A stretch of DNA of 64,000 bases. Source: Heyndrickxia shackletonii. GTDB lineage: Bacteria > Bacillota > Bacilli > Bacillales > Bacillaceae_C. The notes beneath the pieces are model-generated. The model did not search any database. It was not told the origin of the DNA and saw only the letters and a program-made list of their open reading frames with translations. Below are positions 61,820-64,000 of the stretch, in pieces. Every line of letters begins with the position of its first letter. The stretch's first letter is position 1. The DNA lies in the NCBI RefSeq assembly GCF_001420715.1, contig NZ_LJJC01000004.1, positions 2,572,185 through 2,636,184 of the forward strand, written 5' to 3'. A program made the translations under genes and the position numbers.

Positions 61820-62036
61820 CCCGTAGCAGAGGAATTCCCGCGACTACGGTAACGATCATAGACTGATTGTGACCGTTACGAAGCAATTTCTGCGACTACG
61901 GTAACAATCATGGACTTATTGTGACCGTTACAAAGGAATTCCCGTGACTACGGTAACATTCAATCACGGAATGTGCCCACAAAAGAGGAATTCCCGGAAC
62001 AACAGTGACGTTCATAGACTGAATCTGCCCGCAAAG
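61818..62036 (+). repeat. 52-bp tandem repeat array, four units
   Basis: Units start at TCTGCCCGTAGCAGAGGAAT, TGTGACCGTTACGAAGCAAT, TGTGACCGTTACAAAGGAAT and TGTGCCCACAAAAGAGGAAT, each exactly 52 bases long, then a partial fifth. ACGGTAAC lies at position 31 of units 1-3. It pairs with TGTGACCGT at the start of the next unit, forming a hairpin across each junction. The units align without gaps to the complement of those at 35241-37109. Confidence 0.85.
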
Positions 62037-62061
62037 TAAGTTAAATTAATAAAATAAATAA

Positions 62062-62091
62062 ATCCCCTAAGAATCACCATTCTTAGGGGAT
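62062..62091 (-). terminator. Rho-independent terminator of the PfpI-like gene
   Basis: Perfect 13-bp stem ATCCCCTAAGAAT / ATTCTTAGGGGAT with a 4-base loop, 5 bases after the stop on the minus strand, followed by TTATTTATTT. Confidence 0.8.
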
Positions 62092-62096
62092 AAATA

Positions 62097-62648
62097 TTAT
62101 TTATTTAATTGTTTTATAAACTCTCTCATGAATCCAGGAAGATCTGGCCACGCATGACCGGAGACAAGATTTCCTTCGACATGAAGATGATTTTCGATGT
62201 ATGTAGCACCTGTTGCTTCTACATCTGGCTTACAAGCAATATAAGCTGTTAATTCACGTCCTTCCATGTATTGCTTCACTGTTGTTAGGATAAGACTCGC
62301 GTGACAAATCGCTCCAACTGGTTTCTTTGTTTCAAAGAAATGAGATACAATTCTAGGTACATTTTCATTTAAACGAATATATTCTGGTGCCCTTCCCCCT
62401 GGAATAATTAGTCCGTCATATTCTTCAGGATTTACGTCTTCAAAGGCAACGGTTGATTCAATTAAATACCCCTTGCTTTCTGTATAAGTATCCCAGCCAA
62501 TAAAATCATGCACAACTGTTTGAAGTTGCTTTTTCGATGGAGCAGCTATTTGAACATCATACCCTTCTTCTAAACAGCGAAAATAAGGATAATAGATTTC
62601 AAGCGCCTCCACCGCATCTCCAGCTAATAACAATACTTTTTTTGCCAT
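62097..62648 (-). CDS. DJ-1/PfpI family protein
   Basis: A 183-aa protein of the class I glutamine amidotransferase-like superfamily. Parts: VLLLAGDAVEALEIYYPYFR (with the catalytic Glu), EYDGLIIPGGRAPEYIRLNE, and the nucleophile elbow KPVGAICHASLILTTV (Cys about 112, followed by His). The sequence LPGF near the end is also conserved. Relatives are deglycases, chaperones or proteases (PfpI, YraA, YhbO). ATG after GGGGGAGC. A MarR regulator lies 285 bases upstream on the same strand and may control it. Confidence 0.9.
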   Translation of the reverse strand: MAKKVLLLAGDAVEALEIYYPYFRCLEEGYDVQIAAPSKKQLQTVVHDFIGWDTYTESKGYLIESTVAFEDVNPEEYDGLIIPGGRAPEYIRLNENVPRIVSHFFETKKPVGAICHASLILTTVKQYMEGRELTAYIACKPDVEATGATYIENHLHVEGNLVSGHAWPDLPGFMREFIKQLNK

Positions 62649-62763
62649 GTAATGCTCCCCCTTTCAAATATTCATTTTGCCTATATTTATATATTCTAAA
62701 AAAAGTTATACTTTCCTCTAATTTCAAAATTTTTTCAACATAAATTGTTTTTAGCCCAATAAA

Positions 62764-62797
62764 AAAAGGCGAATGGTAGCAAATACCATTGCCTTAA
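62764..62797 (-). terminator. Rho-independent terminator of marR
   Basis: Minus strand: AAGGCAATGGTA, loop TTTGC, TACCATTCGCCTT with one bulged C, then a TTTTTTT run. Confidence 0.75.
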
Positions 62798-62933
62798 TTA
62801 AGTCAATTAAATAAATAGCAATCCCCAAATGCTATGAATAAAATATTAATAGAATTACAGTATTTTTCCTTTGCGTTGAAGCGCTTACGTTTTAATCTCC
62901 TATGAAATACTCACCTAATATCTCTGTATATCA

Positions 62934-63380
62934 TTATATTTTTTCCTCTTGAAATTTCAATTTGGATAACACTAGTTTATGCAGTCTTAATAAATGTTGG
63001 ATCTCTTCTTCCGGTATTTCTAATAATCCGTTTAGCCTTGTTATCGTAGTATTGTCAGATGAAAAAATGGTTTCTAACAACTCCTCACCCTTTTTAGATA
63101 AAAGGAGAGAAATGGCTCTTCGGTCTGTATGCGGTATAACTCGTTCAACGAAATTATTTTGAACCAATCGATCGACTACACCGCTAACTGTGCTATTCGT
63201 AAGCCTTAACTTTTCTGCCAGTTCACTTAAACCAATATTAGGATTAAGATTAATATGATAAATTGTTTTTAATTGAACTACCGTTATTCCGTGTTTATCT
63301 GCTTCTAATTTTTCTAACTTATAGATTGCTCTGTTTATTTCTGAAAAAGATTCCAATATATTATTATTAAATGTATTCAT
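62934..63380 (-). CDS. MarR family transcriptional regulator
   Basis: A 148-aa MarR-type winged helix protein: helix-turn-helix NIGLSELAEKLRLTNSTVSG (about 49-68), VVDRLVQNNFVERVIPHTDR (wing with the DRR motif, about 69-91), and dimerisation helices at both ends. ATG follows GAGGGGACCAAC. It stands alone, with its own terminator; the PfpI gene further along the strand is a possible target. Effector unknown. Confidence 0.9.
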   Translation of the reverse strand: MNTFNNNILESFSEINRAIYKLEKLEADKHGITVVQLKTIYHINLNPNIGLSELAEKLRLTNSTVSGVVDRLVQNNFVERVIPHTDRRAISLLLSKKGEELLETIFSSDNTTITRLNGLLEIPEEEIQHLLRLHKLVLSKLKFQEEKI

Positions 63381-63612
63381 GTTGGTCCCCTCATTACTAT
63401 TAATTACCCCATGACTTTTTTCTTAATTATGAGTTAGAGATTAACCATTAGCTTTCAACAACGCATTTCTATTTGAATATATCATAAATTCTCCAACCTT
63501 TTAACTAGGTGTCGCCATCATTTCACCAAGAATACAAAAAAAGTGCATGAATCTCTGCAGGATAAATGCACTAGTTATCACATTATGCGATTGAATGAAA
63601 AAATTAGTAGAA

Positions 63613-63637
63613 GGCTATCCCATCTCCTGGAATAGCC
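63613..63637 (-). terminator. Terminator of the 65-aa membrane protein gene
   Basis: Minus strand: GGCTATTCC, loop, GGGATAGCC, then TTCTACTAATTTTTTC, about 40 bases after the stop at 63677. Confidence 0.6.
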
Positions 63638-63676
63638 ATTCTAACCATTATTGCAAACTTGAATTTCTTCTATTTT

Positions 63677-63874
63677 TTATATTAAATAAATGCAAACTAC
63701 TATCGCCCCTATAATAACAATAATGCCGAGAATAATATACATTAATAGAATGCGGGTTAAATTTCCTTTGGTTGCAGTGCTATAGTCTGCATCGGCTTTC
63801 CCTGCCACCATTAACGTTCCTACTAGAGCTGCAATCCCTACTACAGCAACTAAAATGTAAGCAACCATCATCAT
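63677..63874 (-). CDS. Small two-span membrane protein, 65 aa
   Basis: MVAYILVAVVGIAALVGTLM, a hydrophilic loop with AGKADADYSTATKGNLTR, and a second span ILLMYIILGIIVIIGAIVVC. ATG after TGGAGGTGTATCGAC. No family recognised; a terminator follows. Confidence 0.65.
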   Translation of the reverse strand: MMMVAYILVAVVGIAALVGTLMVAGKADADYSTATKGNLTRILLMYIILGIIVIIGAIVVCIYLI

Positions 63875-64000
63875 GTCGATACACCTCCACCATCAATGAC
63901 AAGGTCCTTATTCTAAAATAAAATTTCCTTCTAGTATCATCATAATGGTGTATTCTTTAATTGAGACCATCCAATCCGTCAATAATATAGCCATCCACTT

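Overview
The window is low-GC DNA from a Firmicute, almost certainly a spore-forming member of the Bacillaceae. The evidence is near-canonical AGGAGG ribosome binding sites, frequent GTG/TTG starts, a tenA-tenI-thiO-thiS-thiG-thiF operon in the Bacillus subtilis order behind a TPP riboswitch, pdxS-pdxT, a SleB-type cell wall hydrolase and many B. subtilis-like proteins (YfmJ, TenA/TenI, MelA, YehS). No rRNA, tRNA, CRISPR array, prophage or replication origin was seen. Most genes are on the minus strand.

Layout. 1-3 kb: an ECF41-like sigma factor (cut by the window edge) behind an FAD oxidoreductase that has an ECF41-type promoter, then a YfmJ oxidoreductase. 3-12 kb: an S41 peptidase, a broken M14 carboxypeptidase, a vWA / macro domain / SEC-C neighbourhood, YehS and a coiled-coil membrane protein. 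12-14 kb: an IS3-family element sitting in an S9 peptidase gene with a 3-bp target duplication. 14-19 kb: cell wall proteins and small unknowns. 19-22 kb: pdxST and the divergent activator pdxR. 22-30 kb: acetyltransferase, DUF6054, an orphan 370-aa protein, and a decaying ArsR-DoxX-SRPBCC cassette, with a family of short intergenic repeats. 30-35 kb: a TetR-controlled carboxymuconolactone decarboxylase-cupin-aldo/keto reductase operon, then VOC and amino acid racemase genes. 35-37 kb: a 52-bp tandem repeat array split by an IS256-family element with an 8-bp target duplication. 37-47 kb: MetX-like acyltransferase and divergent LysR, small unknowns, and a dipeptide epimerase/N-acylamino acid racemase region whose peptidase and permease are reduced to fragments. 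47-52 kb: the thiamine (thiazole) operon. 52-58.5 kb: an operon of Gfo/Idh/MocA dehydrogenase, sugar ABC transporter and GH4 alpha-galactosidase. 58.5-64 kb: alpha/beta hydrolase, a serpin with an in-frame stop, a second 52-bp repeat array, PfpI and MarR genes.

Two themes stand out. First, gene decay is heavy: nine or more broken genes (M14, S9, XRE, ArsR, DoxX, permease, M20, serpin, vWA tail). Second, the intergenic DNA carries at least five distinct dispersed or tandem repeat families. The most striking is a 52-bp unit with an internal hairpin, present as arrays at 35.2-37.1 kb and, in opposite orientation, at 61.8-62.0 kb. All family assignments come from reading the sequence; no database search was run.
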